A DNA stretch of 64,000 bases from Christensenella tenuis (GTDB lineage Bacteria; Bacillota; Clostridia; Christensenellales; Christensenellaceae). The stretch is taken from the NCBI RefSeq assembly GCF_014287795.1, contig NZ_JACOON010000007.1:124001-188000 (forward strand). Reading direction: 5' to 3'. This document shows positions 50,834 through 59,899 of this stretch, in pieces. Both the position numbers and the translations under genes were made by a program. The notes beneath the pieces were generated by a model. The model was not told the origin of the DNA and searched no databases. It worked only from the letters and a program-made list of their open reading frames with translations. The first letter of the stretch is position 1, and the number at the start of each line of letters is the position of its first letter.

Positions 50834-53203
50834 TTATTTCAGCGTTACCACTGTGACGCCGATTCCCCCCTCGCCGTATTCTCCCAGCCGCTGCTTTGCG
50901 ACATGCGGATGGGTGCGCAAATATTGCTGTACGCCATTGCGCAGCGTGCCCGTACCCCGTCCATGCACGATACGCACTTCGGCATAGCCTGCAAGGAACG
51001 CGTCGTCGAGATATTTATCCAGCACAATGAGCGCGTCATCCACCGCCTGCCCATGCAGGTCGAGCTCCATGGGAACGGCCTTGCCACGGTTCAGCGTAAC
51101 GCGCGACATGCTCTCCCGGACGTGTTTTGCTTCCGCCTCTTTGCCTGCCGCAAGTTCCGTGTAATGCAGTTCTACCGTCATAATGCCTGCCTTGAGGCGC
51201 ACCATTCCCTTTCCGTTCGGCGGCTCCAGTACGGTTGCAGGCGCATCCATGGAAACGATCGTTACCGTATCTCCCGCGTGGATATCTTCAGGCTGCAATG
51301 TTTTGATCTTTTTTTGCAGTTTCTTATGTTTTTCGATGTACTGCTTTTTATGTTCGAGCTTCCCGCGTACTTTCTGAACCGTTTTCGTCCGCTGTGCCTC
51401 GTCCTGTTTTTTCAGCTTTCGCGTCTCCTTGATGACCTCTTCTGCCGTATCTTTTGCGTCGTTGATGATTTCAATTGCTTTTTCATTGGCCTGTTCGAGC
51501 ATCCGCTTGCGTTTTTCATTCAGGCGCTGCGCCTCTTCCTCGGCACGGCGGCGCTGCTTCTTCGCTTCTTCCAGCGCCTGATAGGCCTGGTTCATCATCC
51601 GGTCCGCGCGGGACTGGGCCTTTTCCGCAGTTTCGATCAGGCGGCTGTATTCCACATGTTCCTCGTCCATATACTGCCGCGCACTTTGCAGGACATGTTT
51701 TGGAAGCCCCAGCTTCTGCGATATGGAAAGCGCGTTGGAGCGCCCTGCAACCCCCATCAGCAAGCGATAGGTTGGCGTAAGCGTAGCCGCATCAAATTCC
51801 ATGCTGGCATTCTCGAACCCCTCGCGTTCCCCGGCAAACACTTTCAGTTCGCCGATATGCGTGGTTGCAATCACCGTGCATCCCTTACTGTCAAGCTCCG
51901 CAAGGACAGCCTGGGCAAGCGCACTGCCTTCCTGCGGATCCGTACCGGCGCCAAGCTCATCCAGCAGCACAAGGGAATCCCCGTGGGCGTGCTTCAAAGC
52001 GAAAATAATACTTTTCATATGGGCAGAAAAGGTAGAAAGCGACTGCTCGATGCTTTGCTCATCCCCAATATCCGCAAAAATCCCATCAAAAACCGGCATT
52101 CGCGCCGGGGACTTGGCCGGAAGGAAGAAGCCGGACTGGGCCATTGCCGCAAACAGGCCGACCAGTTTCAGCGTAACCGTCTTTCCCCCCGTATTGGGCC
52201 CCGTGATTACCAAGGCATGTACGCCATTTTTCATGTGCAGGGAAACGGGAACAACCTTTTGGGAATCAATCAGCGGGTGCCGTCCCTCATTTAATTCAAG
52301 CGTTCCCTTTTCCGTAAACGTGACGGGAACCGCCTTCATTTCAAGGCCAAGAGACGCTTTGGCAAAAAGCACGTCAAGCCCGGTCAGTATTTCAATATCT
52401 TCCCGGAGTTCCTTCTGGTAAGGAAACAGCAGGGATGTAAGCTCCGCCAAAATACGTGAAACCTCATGCGCTTCTTCTCCTTCGAGTTCACGGATGCGGT
52501 TGTTGGACTCTACAACGCCCGCCGGTTCCACAAAGAAAGTTGCCCCGGATGCGCTTTTTTCGTGGACAATACCGGGGACGTTGCCTTTATATTCCGCTTT
52601 GACAGGCACAACAAAACGGCCGTTCCTCTGCGTGATAATCGTATCCTGCAGATACTTGGAATCGGTCTGCGAACGAATCATGGATTGCAGCTTTTCCCGG
52701 ATGGATTCGTTTTCCTTTCGCATGGCCCGGCGGATACGGGCAAGTTCCGGTGAAGCGTCATCGGCAATTTCATCCTCCGATAAAATACAGTCCGAGATAC
52801 GCTTCAACGCAACGCCGTCATAAAAGAGGCCACGGGCCATTTCCGGAATCAGCGTTGCATTTTCGTCCTTTGCGGGTTTTGCAAGGGGGCCTGCTGCTTT
52901 GGCCGCACGGAACACACCCGCCACACGCAGCAACTCTCCGCACGAGAGCGACGCGCCCGTTTTCAACCGTTTAAGTTCCGCTTCAATGTGAGAAAATGCG
53001 CGCAACGGATATCCTGGACGTTTGATGAGCAGGGTTTCCGCTTCCATGGTTTTTTCCATAGCGAGCTTCGCTGCTTCACGCGTACGCTCCGGCCGGATTT
53101 TCTTTGCCGCTTCCGTTCCCGGCGCAGATACCGTTTTTTCCGCAAGCCGTTCCAGAATCCTATCAAATTCCAGCGATTTTGGTAAGTTCATTTCATTTTC
53201 CAT
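50834..53203 (-). CDS. mutS2: MutS2 family ATPase / Smr-domain protein
   Basis: The 789-residue protein has the MutS core without the mismatch-recognition domain: LGEFD-type clamp region, Walker A VITGPNTGGKTVTLKLVGLF, and DSLVLLDELGAGTDPQEGSA. A long coiled coil (about 510-620, rich in Lys, Glu and Arg) and the C-terminal Smr nuclease-type domain follow (LDLHGQAVDDALIVLDKYLD, EVRIVHGRGTGTLRNGVQQY). Family members act in collided-ribosome rescue and in suppressing recombination. The start region has no clear ribosome-binding site before the first ATG; the Met at codon 5 may be used. It is downstream of zapA but separated from it by a strong terminator. Confidence 0.95.
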   Translation of the reverse strand: MENEMNLPKSLEFDRILERLAEKTVSAPGTEAAKKIRPERTREAAKLAMEKTMEAETLLIKRPGYPLRAFSHIEAELKRLKTGASLSCGELLRVAGVFRAAKAAGPLAKPAKDENATLIPEMARGLFYDGVALKRISDCILSEDEIADDASPELARIRRAMRKENESIREKLQSMIRSQTDSKYLQDTIITQRNGRFVVPVKAEYKGNVPGIVHEKSASGATFFVEPAGVVESNNRIRELEGEEAHEVSRILAELTSLLFPYQKELREDIEILTGLDVLFAKASLGLEMKAVPVTFTEKGTLELNEGRHPLIDSQKVVPVSLHMKNGVHALVITGPNTGGKTVTLKLVGLFAAMAQSGFFLPAKSPARMPVFDGIFADIGDEQSIEQSLSTFSAHMKSIIFALKHAHGDSLVLLDELGAGTDPQEGSALAQAVLAELDSKGCTVIATTHIGELKVFAGEREGFENASMEFDAATLTPTYRLLMGVAGRSNALSISQKLGLPKHVLQSARQYMDEEHVEYSRLIETAEKAQSRADRMMNQAYQALEEAKKQRRRAEEEAQRLNEKRKRMLEQANEKAIEIINDAKDTAEEVIKETRKLKKQDEAQRTKTVQKVRGKLEHKKQYIEKHKKLQKKIKTLQPEDIHAGDTVTIVSMDAPATVLEPPNGKGMVRLKAGIMTVELHYTELAAGKEAEAKHVRESMSRVTLNRGKAVPMELDLHGQAVDDALIVLDKYLDDAFLAGYAEVRIVHGRGTGTLRNGVQQYLRTHPHVAKQRLGEYGEGGIGVTVVTLK

Positions 53204-53240
53204 AACAGGGATATTATATCACATTTTTATCTTGAAGCAT

Positions 53241-53272
53241 AAAAAAAGACGGGAACCCCGGGGGTTCCCGTC
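53241..53272 (-). terminator. Terminator between zapA and mutS2
   Basis: A 12-bp perfect stem (GACGGGAACCCC / GGGGTTCCCGTC) followed by seven T on the minus strand, directly after the zapA stop. Confidence 0.93.
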
Positions 53273-53280
53273 CAAATTTT

Positions 53281-53595
53281 TTACCGCTTGTTGAATGGAG
53301 CGGTCCGGTTTCCGGCCCCCTGGCCTTTTTCCAGACGCTCGAGTTCTTTTTGCTTGCTCTCCAGTTCTTTTTTTGCTGCTGCCAGTTCATCGCTCGTTTT
53401 CATATAGTCATCCGCGATATTGAGCGACGTAAGCATAGCAAGCTGAATGTTATTGAGATCAGGATTGGCTTTTTTGAGTTCAGTCAGCTTCTTATTGACG
53501 TGAAGGGCAACTCTGTGGATATATTCCGCACTGTCCGTTCCACAAATGGTATATTCTTTTCCACCGATACTGACGACTGTTTTTGTTTTTTCCAT
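53281..53595 (-). CDS. zapA: Cell division protein ZapA
   Basis: The 104-residue protein has the ZapA N-terminal domain (VVSIGGKEYTICGTDSAEYI, HRVALHVNKKLTELKKANP) and a C-terminal coiled coil (SDELAAAKKELESKQKELER). It bundles FtsZ filaments at the division ring. The position next to pheT and mutS2 is the common one in Bacillota. AAGGGGGACAGGAT precedes the ATG. Confidence 0.93.
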   Translation of the reverse strand: MEKTKTVVSIGGKEYTICGTDSAEYIHRVALHVNKKLTELKKANPDLNNIQLAMLTSLNIADDYMKTSDELAAAKKELESKQKELERLEKGQGAGNRTAPFNKR

Positions 53596-53815
53596 ATCCT
53601 GTCCCCCTTAAAATAACACATCTGCCGATGCTTCGGGATTCCTTATCATAAAATTCTACCGCTCTTGCTTTGTCCCTGGCAGAAACCTCCGGCAAATGAA
53701 CCATCGGCCGTTTTGCCCGGCCCTGCGGGAGGATCCACCACATTTTCATGCAATCTTCCCAGGCAGAGAGTTATGCTCTCATTATACAACATGGCCTGTT
53801 TTTGCACAAGCCGCA

Positions 53816-56191
53816 TTATTGGCGAAGCTGTGCGCCAAAATCCTTCTCCAGCACTTTCAGGATCTTTTTCATGACCGCATCGACATCTTCGTCCCGCATC
53901 GTTCCCTCTGGGCTGCGCATCGTAATGGCGTAGGCCACGCTCTTTTTCCCTGCGCCAACCTGTTCGCCGCTGAATACATCGAACAGCTCCACTTTTTCTA
54001 CGCGCTTGCCGCCCGCCTTTTCCATAGCCGCCTTGAGATCGCCCGCACCGGTCTCCTGATCGACGATCACCGCCAGGTCGCGTGTCGCCGCTGGGAATTT
54101 AGGCAGTGCCCTGAACTTCATTTCCGGCTTTTCCGCCGCATACAGTTTTTCGAGGTCGATCTGCGCGATCACCGCGCGTTCCGGCATGTCGAACAGCTTC
54201 ATGGTATCCGGATGCACGCTGCCCATCACGCCGATTTTTTCTTCCCCAACAAAAATATCGGCCGAAATCCCTGGATGCAAGTAGGGCTCATCCGCCCGTT
54301 CGCAGCGGATTTCCGCGCCGCTTGCAAGCCGCACAATATTTTCAACCACGCCTTTCATATCGAAGAAATCCTTGCTGCCCGCCTGCGCCAGCACAATCAT
54401 CGGTACTTCGTGCGGAAGCGGCTCTCCATCCTGTGGGAAATATCCGCGCGATACCTCGAAGAGCTGTACATTTTCGTTTTTCCTGTTCTGGTTTAAGGCC
54501 ACCACCGAAAGCATGTGCGGCACGAGAGTCGTGCGCATAAGCGAGGTATCATCCCCCAACGGATTGATGATCTTTACGCTTTCCGGTACATCCATCCCAA
54601 TCTTTGCGTAATCCTGCGGGCCTGCAAAGGAATAGGTCACACATTCGAAAAAGCCTGTATCCCGGAGATAGTCTCTGACAACATCCGTCTTCGCTTCAAA
54701 ATCCGACACCCGTCCCCGGCGAAGGTGGGTGAGCGCATCCGTTTCCGGGATATTGTCGTAACCGTAAATACGCGCTACCTCCTCTGCGATATCAGCCATG
54801 CCATAGATATCGCCGCGGAACGCGGGAATGGTGCATACGAGTTCGTCGCCAATGATACCTGTCTGTATAAATACGCGGTTTAAGTATTGCTGCATTTCTT
54901 TTGCCGAAATCTCCGTCCCAAGCTTTGCATTGATGCGCGCCGCGTTGACCTTGACGACCTTTTGCTTGAGGTCTTCATTCAGCACGTCAATCATACCGTT
55001 TGCTACCTTGCCCGCCCCCAGCTCATTGATAAGCGTGAGCGCACGCTGCATGGCAAACATGGTAGTTGCAGCATCCACTCCCTTGGAAAAACGCATGGAA
55101 CTCTCTGTGGAGAGGCCAAGGCCGCGTGAAGTCTGCCTGATATTTCCATACATAAATTTGGCGGATTCAAATACAACCGTCTTTGTCTGGTCCGTAATTT
55201 CCGAATCGAGGCCGCCCATTACGCCCGCAACGCCGATCGGGCCTTCCTGATCGCAAATGAGCAGCATATTTTCCGTAAAGGTACGCTCCTTATCGTCGAG
55301 CGTTTTCATTTTTTCGCCATTCTCCGCACGGCGGACGACAATCTTTTTCCCACGGATTTTCGAGGCGTCGAACGCGTGCATCGGCTGGCCTGTTTCAAGC
55401 ATCACGAAGTTCGTGATATCCACAATGTTATTGATGGGACGAATACCCGCTTCACGCAGGCGTACGCGCATCCATTCGGGAGATGGCCCGATCACGACGT
55501 CTGTCACCGCTGCCGCGATATACCGTGTGCACAGGTCGGCAGCCTGAATGTCTACGCTGACCAAATCTTCTGTTTTTATATCCTGCCGCTCGTCGTATTT
55601 GATTTCCGGCAGGTGGAATGCCACCTGATCGGCCGCCGATGCTTCACGCGCCGTACCGATCATCGAAAGGCAGTCTGGCCTGTTGGCACCGACTTCAAAA
55701 TCAATGACCGTTCCGGAAAGGTTCAAAAGTTCGCGGATGTCCGTTCCCACTGCCGGTTCGCCCGCAAGGATCATAATGCCGTTTACGCCCGCGCCCGGGT
55801 AATCCTCTTCCTTCAAATTCAATTCCTCGCCTGAGCACAGCATCCCAAACGATTCCACTCCCCGGAGCTTGCCCTTCTTGATTGGGCCCGCCGGGAGCAT
55901 GGACGGCGCTTTCGCAACCGGAATATAGGCGCCTTCAAACACATTATCCGCGCCTGTTACGATTTGCAGGAGGTCTTCGCCTCCCACGTCGATCATACAT
56001 ATTTGCAGCTTATCCGCATCCGGATGCTTCGTGATTTTTTCGATCCTGCCTACAACGACATTTTGAATATTTTCGCCAAGTTTTACAACTTCTTCCACGC
56101 CGTTTCCGGTCATAACCATTTTATCCGCCAGCGTGTCTGCGTCTGATTTTACGTCTGCGTAATCGCAGATCCATCTATAGGGTGCTAACAT
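53816..56191 (-). CDS. pheT: Phenylalanyl-tRNA synthetase beta subunit
   Basis: The 791-residue subunit has the N-terminal tRNA-binding (EMAP-like) domain (VVVGRIEKITKHPDADKLQI), the B3/B4 editing domain (EVGANRPDCLSMIGTAREAS), B5, the synthetase-like core (LRDTGFFECVTYSFAGPQDY, NPLGDDTSLMRTTLVPHML) and the C-terminal anticodon-binding domain (FPAATRDLAVIVDQETGAGD). It forms the alpha2beta2 enzyme with PheS, whose gene is 75 bp upstream. GAAAGAGGATAAATAA precedes the ATG. Length is typical. Confidence 0.97.
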   Translation of the reverse strand: MLAPYRWICDYADVKSDADTLADKMVMTGNGVEEVVKLGENIQNVVVGRIEKITKHPDADKLQICMIDVGGEDLLQIVTGADNVFEGAYIPVAKAPSMLPAGPIKKGKLRGVESFGMLCSGEELNLKEEDYPGAGVNGIMILAGEPAVGTDIRELLNLSGTVIDFEVGANRPDCLSMIGTAREASAADQVAFHLPEIKYDERQDIKTEDLVSVDIQAADLCTRYIAAAVTDVVIGPSPEWMRVRLREAGIRPINNIVDITNFVMLETGQPMHAFDASKIRGKKIVVRRAENGEKMKTLDDKERTFTENMLLICDQEGPIGVAGVMGGLDSEITDQTKTVVFESAKFMYGNIRQTSRGLGLSTESSMRFSKGVDAATTMFAMQRALTLINELGAGKVANGMIDVLNEDLKQKVVKVNAARINAKLGTEISAKEMQQYLNRVFIQTGIIGDELVCTIPAFRGDIYGMADIAEEVARIYGYDNIPETDALTHLRRGRVSDFEAKTDVVRDYLRDTGFFECVTYSFAGPQDYAKIGMDVPESVKIINPLGDDTSLMRTTLVPHMLSVVALNQNRKNENVQLFEVSRGYFPQDGEPLPHEVPMIVLAQAGSKDFFDMKGVVENIVRLASGAEIRCERADEPYLHPGISADIFVGEEKIGVMGSVHPDTMKLFDMPERAVIAQIDLEKLYAAEKPEMKFRALPKFPAATRDLAVIVDQETGAGDLKAAMEKAGGKRVEKVELFDVFSGEQVGAGKKSVAYAITMRSPEGTMRDEDVDAVMKKILKVLEKDFGAQLRQ

Positions 56192-56266
56192 TTATTTATC
56201 CTCTTTCTATCGGTCTTAAGCAGGGCGCTTCGTATACGCCTCCAAATGTTCAAATCGTCCGGGCTC

Positions 56267-57283
56267 TTAAACAAACTGCCCTAAAAAACGTACGTCGTTT
56301 TCATACAGCAGGCGAATATCCGTAATGCCATATTTCGTATTCGCCAGACGGTCTATTCCGAGCCCGAAGGCAAACCCTGAATATTCATTGGAGTCAAGGC
56401 CGCAGTTTTCAAGTACGACCGGATTGACGAGCCCACAGCCCAGAACCTCGATCATTCCCGCGCCCTTGCACGCGCCGCAGCCCTTTCCGCCGCATACCGT
56501 ACATGTTACGTCCACTTCGGCAGACGGTTCGGTGAAAGGAAAGAATCCGGGACGGAATTTTGTCTTTACATGTTCGCCATAGAAGTTACGGATGAACGTG
56601 TTGATCGTCCCCTTGAGGTCGGAAAAGCGAATGTTTTTCCCTATGACAAGCCCTTCCATCTGCATAAATACAGGCGAATGCGTCGCGTCCACATCGTCTG
56701 TACGGAACACACGTCCCGGGCACACCATGCGGATCGGCGGTTTTTGGGAAAGCATCGTGCGCACCTGCACCGGGGAAGTGTGCGTCCGCAGCACCACGTC
56801 CTCGCTGACATAAAACGTATCCTGCATATCGCGCGCGGGATGATTTTTGGGAATATTCAACAGCTCGAAATTATACTTGTCAAGCTCTACTTCCGGCCCT
56901 TCGTTGACGTCAAAACCCATACTGAGGAAGATATCCCGCACCTCGCGGTATACCTGCGTCAGCGGATGCAACGCGCCTAGCTCCTGCTTCCTGCCGGGCA
57001 GCGTGATATCCACGCGCTCCGCCGCAAGTTTTTCCGCGCTTTCTTTTTTCACAATTTCTTCCAATGCTTCCGTCAGCGATTCTTCCACAGCTTTCCTTGC
57101 CGCGTTGACCGTCTGCCCGAACACCGGGCGTTCTTCTTTTGGAAGGGTACCCATTTGCTTCATCAGCAACGTAATCTCGCCCTTTTTGCCGAGATATTTC
57201 ACGCGAATGCCGTCAAGCTGTGCACTCGACTGCGCTGAGGCGATTTCGCCCTGCGCCTTTGCTACGATTTGCTCACATTCCAT
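56267..57283 (-). CDS. pheS: Phenylalanyl-tRNA synthetase alpha subunit
   Basis: The 338-residue catalytic subunit has the coiled-coil N-terminus, the class II motifs FLSMGFDVNEGPEVELDKYN, DTFYVSEDVVLRTHTSPVQV, RVFRTDDVDATHSPVFMQME (motif 2 area) and FGLGIDRLANTKYGI (motif 3). A Cys cluster (CTVCGGKGCGACKGAGMIEV) is common in the family. AGAGGAAACAGAC precedes the ATG. No T-box leader is visible in the 180 bp upstream; an AT-rich promoter-like stretch is present (near 57300-57330). Confidence 0.97.
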   Translation of the reverse strand: MECEQIVAKAQGEIASAQSSAQLDGIRVKYLGKKGEITLLMKQMGTLPKEERPVFGQTVNAARKAVEESLTEALEEIVKKESAEKLAAERVDITLPGRKQELGALHPLTQVYREVRDIFLSMGFDVNEGPEVELDKYNFELLNIPKNHPARDMQDTFYVSEDVVLRTHTSPVQVRTMLSQKPPIRMVCPGRVFRTDDVDATHSPVFMQMEGLVIGKNIRFSDLKGTINTFIRNFYGEHVKTKFRPGFFPFTEPSAEVDVTCTVCGGKGCGACKGAGMIEVLGCGLVNPVVLENCGLDSNEYSGFAFGLGIDRLANTKYGITDIRLLYENDVRFLGQFV

Positions 57284-57462
57284 GTCTGTTTCCTCTCAAC
57301 TATATACAATATTTCAAATATTTTATTAACAATTACCAGCACATACAGGTCCGGAATGGATCTGCAGCGCAGTTGCGGGCAGCGGTTTGCCTAAAGGCTT
57401 CGGATTTCCCCGTGCATGCCATACAGGAAAACGATGCAAACCATTCGATACTGTATGCGCGC

Positions 57463-58224
57463 TTACTCTGCAAGCGCGCGCCGTACATCATACATCATTA
57501 TACCTGCCGCGACGCTCGCGTTCAAGCTTTCGGCCCGCCCATAGATGCGGATCTTGTAAAGCACATCGCTTAAGTCCTCCACTTCGCCCGAGATTCCCCG
57601 CGCTTCGTTGCCTACGACTACGCAGGCCGCCGCAAGCTCTTCAGGAAGCGTACCGCTTCCCCGAAGGGAGCCGGAGATAATCCTCACGCCGTTACTTTTC
57701 AGTTCAGCGAGACGCTTTTTCAGGTCACAAACCTCGACAGGCACATGGAATGTACTGCCCATTGCGGCGCGCTGCGCCTTAGGACCATAGAAATCCGCGC
57801 TGGTTTCCGAAATAAACACACCATCCGCTCCTGCCGCATCCGCCGTGCGGATAATCGTACCCAAATTTTTGGGATCATTCACATCGTCCATCGCCACATA
57901 AAAATTTCCATTGAAATCGGGCAGATTTTCCTGCTTTTTGAGACAGGCAAGTTCCTTCGGCGGCGATTTCGTATCCGCGATTTGCTGTACTATTTCATAT
58001 GGTACAGATATTATCTTAACATTATGTTGCTTTGCAAACCGCATAACAGCGCTGTTTTTATCTGACGTGACAACACACTCGACCTCCTGCCCGGAAGAAA
58101 TTGCCTCTTCGATGGTCTTCAGGCCCTCAATGATATACAGTCCTTGCTCATCCCGTGATTTTTTTCGCTTCAGGGACTTCAGCATCTTGATATATTCATT
58201 GGAATGACTTGTGATCTCTTTCAT
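57463..58224 (-). CDS. TrmH-family RNA 2'-O-methyltransferase
   Basis: The 253-residue SPOUT methyltransferase has the substrate-binding N-domain (HSNEYIKMLKSLKRKKSRDE, YIIEGLKTIEEAI) and the knotted SAM-binding domain (MDDVNDPKNLGTIIRTADAA, LAAACVVVGNEARGISGE, IYGRAESLNASVAAGIMMYD). It methylates a ribose in 23S rRNA or tRNA. It follows the rplT operon terminator and precedes pheS, a usual order in Clostridia. GAAAGGGACGCAAA precedes the ATG. Confidence 0.93.
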   Translation of the reverse strand: MKEITSHSNEYIKMLKSLKRKKSRDEQGLYIIEGLKTIEEAISSGQEVECVVTSDKNSAVMRFAKQHNVKIISVPYEIVQQIADTKSPPKELACLKKQENLPDFNGNFYVAMDDVNDPKNLGTIIRTADAAGADGVFISETSADFYGPKAQRAAMGSTFHVPVEVCDLKKRLAELKSNGVRIISGSLRGSGTLPEELAAACVVVGNEARGISGEVEDLSDVLYKIRIYGRAESLNASVAAGIMMYDVRRALAE

Positions 58225-58354
58225 TTTGCGTCCCTTTCATCCAAACAGCTTCCTCCGCTTTTCCTGTTTCCGCCACAGGTTCCAGAACGCGTTCCAGGCA
58301 CGCGGGCCCGCCGTTATTTATTAGCTGTGCTCCTTGCTTATGCATGCGCAATCA

Positions 58355-58390
58355 TAAAAAGGGGGATAGTACTTAGCCTACTATCCCCCT
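58355..58390 (-). terminator. Terminator of the infC-rpmI-rplT operon
   Basis: A 12-bp perfect stem (AGGGGGATAGTA / TACTATCCCCCT) with a seven-base loop, then T5 on the minus strand, 16 bp after the rplT stop. Confidence 0.95.
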
Positions 58391-58405
58391 AACGCTCTGC
58401 TTTGT

Positions 58406-58765
58406 TTATGCCTGCACTTTTTTCTTTGCCGTCTCAGCAAGCTGTTTGAATGCAGGTTTGTCGTTGACAGCCATATCAGCCAGTACTTTTCTGTTCAGGT
58501 CGATCCCATTTTGTTTGAGACCGTTCATAAACTGGGAATAGCTGATGCCGTTCTGCCTCGCTTCCGCATTGATCCGCACAATCCACAGCCGGCGCATGTC
58601 ACGCTTCTTAAGCTTGCGGCCGGTGTACGCATAGTGCATGGATTTCATCACTTGCTGTTTTGCGGATTTATATTGTTTGGATTTTGCTCCGAAATAACCC
58701 TTTGCGAGTTTAAAAATTTTTCTGCGCTTTTTATGTGAGCTTACCGCTCTTTTTACTCTTGCCAT
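58406..58765 (-). CDS. rplT: 50S ribosomal protein L20
   Basis: The 119-residue protein is a standard L20 (ARVKRAVSSHKKRRKIFKLA, KGYFGAKSKQYKSAKQQVMK, RRLWIVRINAEARQNGISYS). It is needed early in 50S assembly and is also the translational or transcriptional repressor of its own operon by binding the leader. It follows rpmI by 29 bp, and an AGGAGGTTTTAGAA site precedes the ATG. Confidence 0.98.
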   Translation of the reverse strand: MARVKRAVSSHKKRRKIFKLAKGYFGAKSKQYKSAKQQVMKSMHYAYTGRKLKKRDMRRLWIVRINAEARQNGISYSQFMNGLKQNGIDLNRKVLADMAVNDKPAFKQLAETAKKKVQA

Positions 58766-58794
58766 TTTCTAAAACCTCCTCGTCTTCTTTCCGA

Positions 58795-58992
58795 TTACTT
58801 ATACGGGATCAGAACTTTTACGTTCTTCTGCTCTGCCGTGCTGATATAAGTACCCTTGCGGAGATTTCTCTTCCTCTTGGAGGATTTCTTATTCAATATG
58901 TGGCTCTTGTACGCTTTGGCTCTTTTGACTTTTCCCGATTTTGTGAGGCTGAATCTTTTTGCCGCGCCTCTATGTGTCTTCATCTTAGGCAT
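58795..58992 (-). CDS. rpmI: 50S ribosomal protein L35
   Basis: The 65-residue protein reads PKMKTHRGAAKRFSLTKSGK, then KRAKAYKSHILNKKSSKRKR, the canonical L35 sequence. It lies between infC and rplT as in nearly all bacteria. AGAAGGAGGGCGTCAAG precedes the ATG. Confidence 0.98.
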   Translation of the reverse strand: MPKMKTHRGAAKRFSLTKSGKVKRAKAYKSHILNKKSSKRKRNLRKGTYISTAEQKNVKVLIPYK

Positions 58993-59040
58993 CTTGACGC
59001 CCTCCTTCTGTATAAAAACTTTTCATTTGGCACTCTTTTA

Positions 59041-59550
59041 CTACGCTTTGGGCGACAGGATCATAAACATACTCCGGCCTTCCATTTTCGCATTCTTTTC
59101 GACCGTGGCAACGTCTCCGAGCATTTCAAGAAACAACTGCATGACCTGCCTGCCCTGATCCGTATGGGAAAGCTGGCGGCCGCGGAAACGGATGGAGATT
59201 TTTACCTTATCTCCTGCTTCCAAAAACTTTTTGACGTTTTTGGCCTTCACTTCCATATCGTGCTTATCGATCGTAGCGGAAAGACGCATTTCCTTCAAAG
59301 TAATCACTTTTTGGTTTTTCTTTGCTTCTTTCTGCCGTTTATTCTGTTCAAAACGGTATTTGCCGTAATCCATCAGCTTACATACGGGCGGCTTTGCCTT
59401 AGGCGAAATATTAACAAGGTCAAGATCGGCCTCATCCGCCAGTTTCTGTGCTTCCCGCGAAGACATCACGCCAAGCTGTGCACCGTCTTCGGCAACTACT
59501 CTTACTTCCGGTTCTCTGATCTGCTCATTGATGAGCGGTTCGTTTGCGAT
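59041..59550 (-). CDS. infC: Translation initiation factor IF-3 with ATC start codon
   Basis: Homology to IF-3 runs well upstream of the first ATG in this frame. The N-terminal text ANEPLINEQIREPEVRVVAE, DGAQLGVMSSREAQKLADEA is needed for a full-length protein (about 169 residues; then PPVCKLMDYGKYRFEQNKRQ and the C-domain MRLSATIDKHDMEVKAKNV, DKVKISIRFRGRQLSHTDQG). The only well-placed start is ATC at 59550-59548, eight bases after AGGAGG. Rare AUU/AUC/AUA starts are a known feature of infC: IF-3 discriminates against them and so represses its own translation. It heads the rpmI-rplT operon behind a structured leader. Confidence 0.93.
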   Translation of the reverse strand: MANEPLINEQIREPEVRVVAEDGAQLGVMSSREAQKLADEADLDLVNISPKAKPPVCKLMDYGKYRFEQNKRQKEAKKNQKVITLKEMRLSATIDKHDMEVKAKNVKKFLEAGDKVKISIRFRGRQLSHTDQGRQVMQLFLEMLGDVATVEKNAKMEGRSMFMILSPKA

Positions 59551-59829
59551 TGGTTTTCCCTCCTATCGTCGCAACTCGCGCCTCTTACTTCGTCTTTCGC
59601 ACTGTTGCTCCTCTTCCCCTTGCGACCCGCTTCGCTGGGCTCGCACGGGGGCCCCTTTTCCGGCTCTGTACTCCGGCACCTTATCTGGTTCCTGGCCGCC
59701 CAATAAAAAGCGGGCGGCATATGCCACCCGCAAAAATACCAACAAATACCCATTTGTTCGTTATTCTACCATACACACCCTTGTGTGCAGGTGAGAAGCG
59801 GGCAGCTTCTGCTTTGTTTTAACTTCCTT
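59551..59829 (-). promoter_or_regulatory. infC operon leader, L20-leader-type attenuator
   Basis: About 280 nt of untranslated leader lie between the promoter (59830-59859) and infC. It includes an AAGCAGAAGC region, a small hairpin (AACAAAT / ATTTGTT, near 59740-59757) and a strong GC hairpin with a T-run (59704-59731). Downstream GGGCGGCC could compete for the GCCGCCC arm, as in antiterminator switching. Place and layout fit the L20 leader of Bacillota, in which L20 promotes premature termination. Assignment by eye only. Confidence 0.65.
59704..59731 (-). terminator. Attenuator hairpin in the infC leader
   Basis: The minus strand reads GCGGGTGGC-ATAT-GCCGCCCGC, a nine-base-pair stem with one G-U pair, directly followed by TTTTTATTG. 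It lies about 155 nt before infC and is downstream of the operon promoter, so it should act as a leader attenuator rather than as the thrS terminator. Confidence 0.8.
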
Positions 59830-59859
59830 ACTATATCATGCCATGCCATGCCATGTCAA
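59830..59859 (-). promoter_or_regulatory. infC operon promoter with pentanucleotide repeats in the spacer
   Basis: TTGACA and TATAGT are separated by 18 bp made almost entirely of tandem TGGCA units (three and a half copies). Both boxes are near consensus, so this is a strong promoter for the infC operon. Confidence 0.85.
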
Positions 59860-59899
59860 GCAGTTTCTGGCGGCATTGCCGGCTTTTTGGGGCCAGCGG

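Noticed and set aside
50903..52294. 463-codon plus-strand frame
   Set aside because: Antisense shadow of mutS2; low-quality Phe/Arg/His-rich translation.
57284..57462. Possible T-box leader before pheST
   Set aside because: No AGGGUGGNACCGCG-type T-box motif or specifier stem found in the 180 bp upstream.
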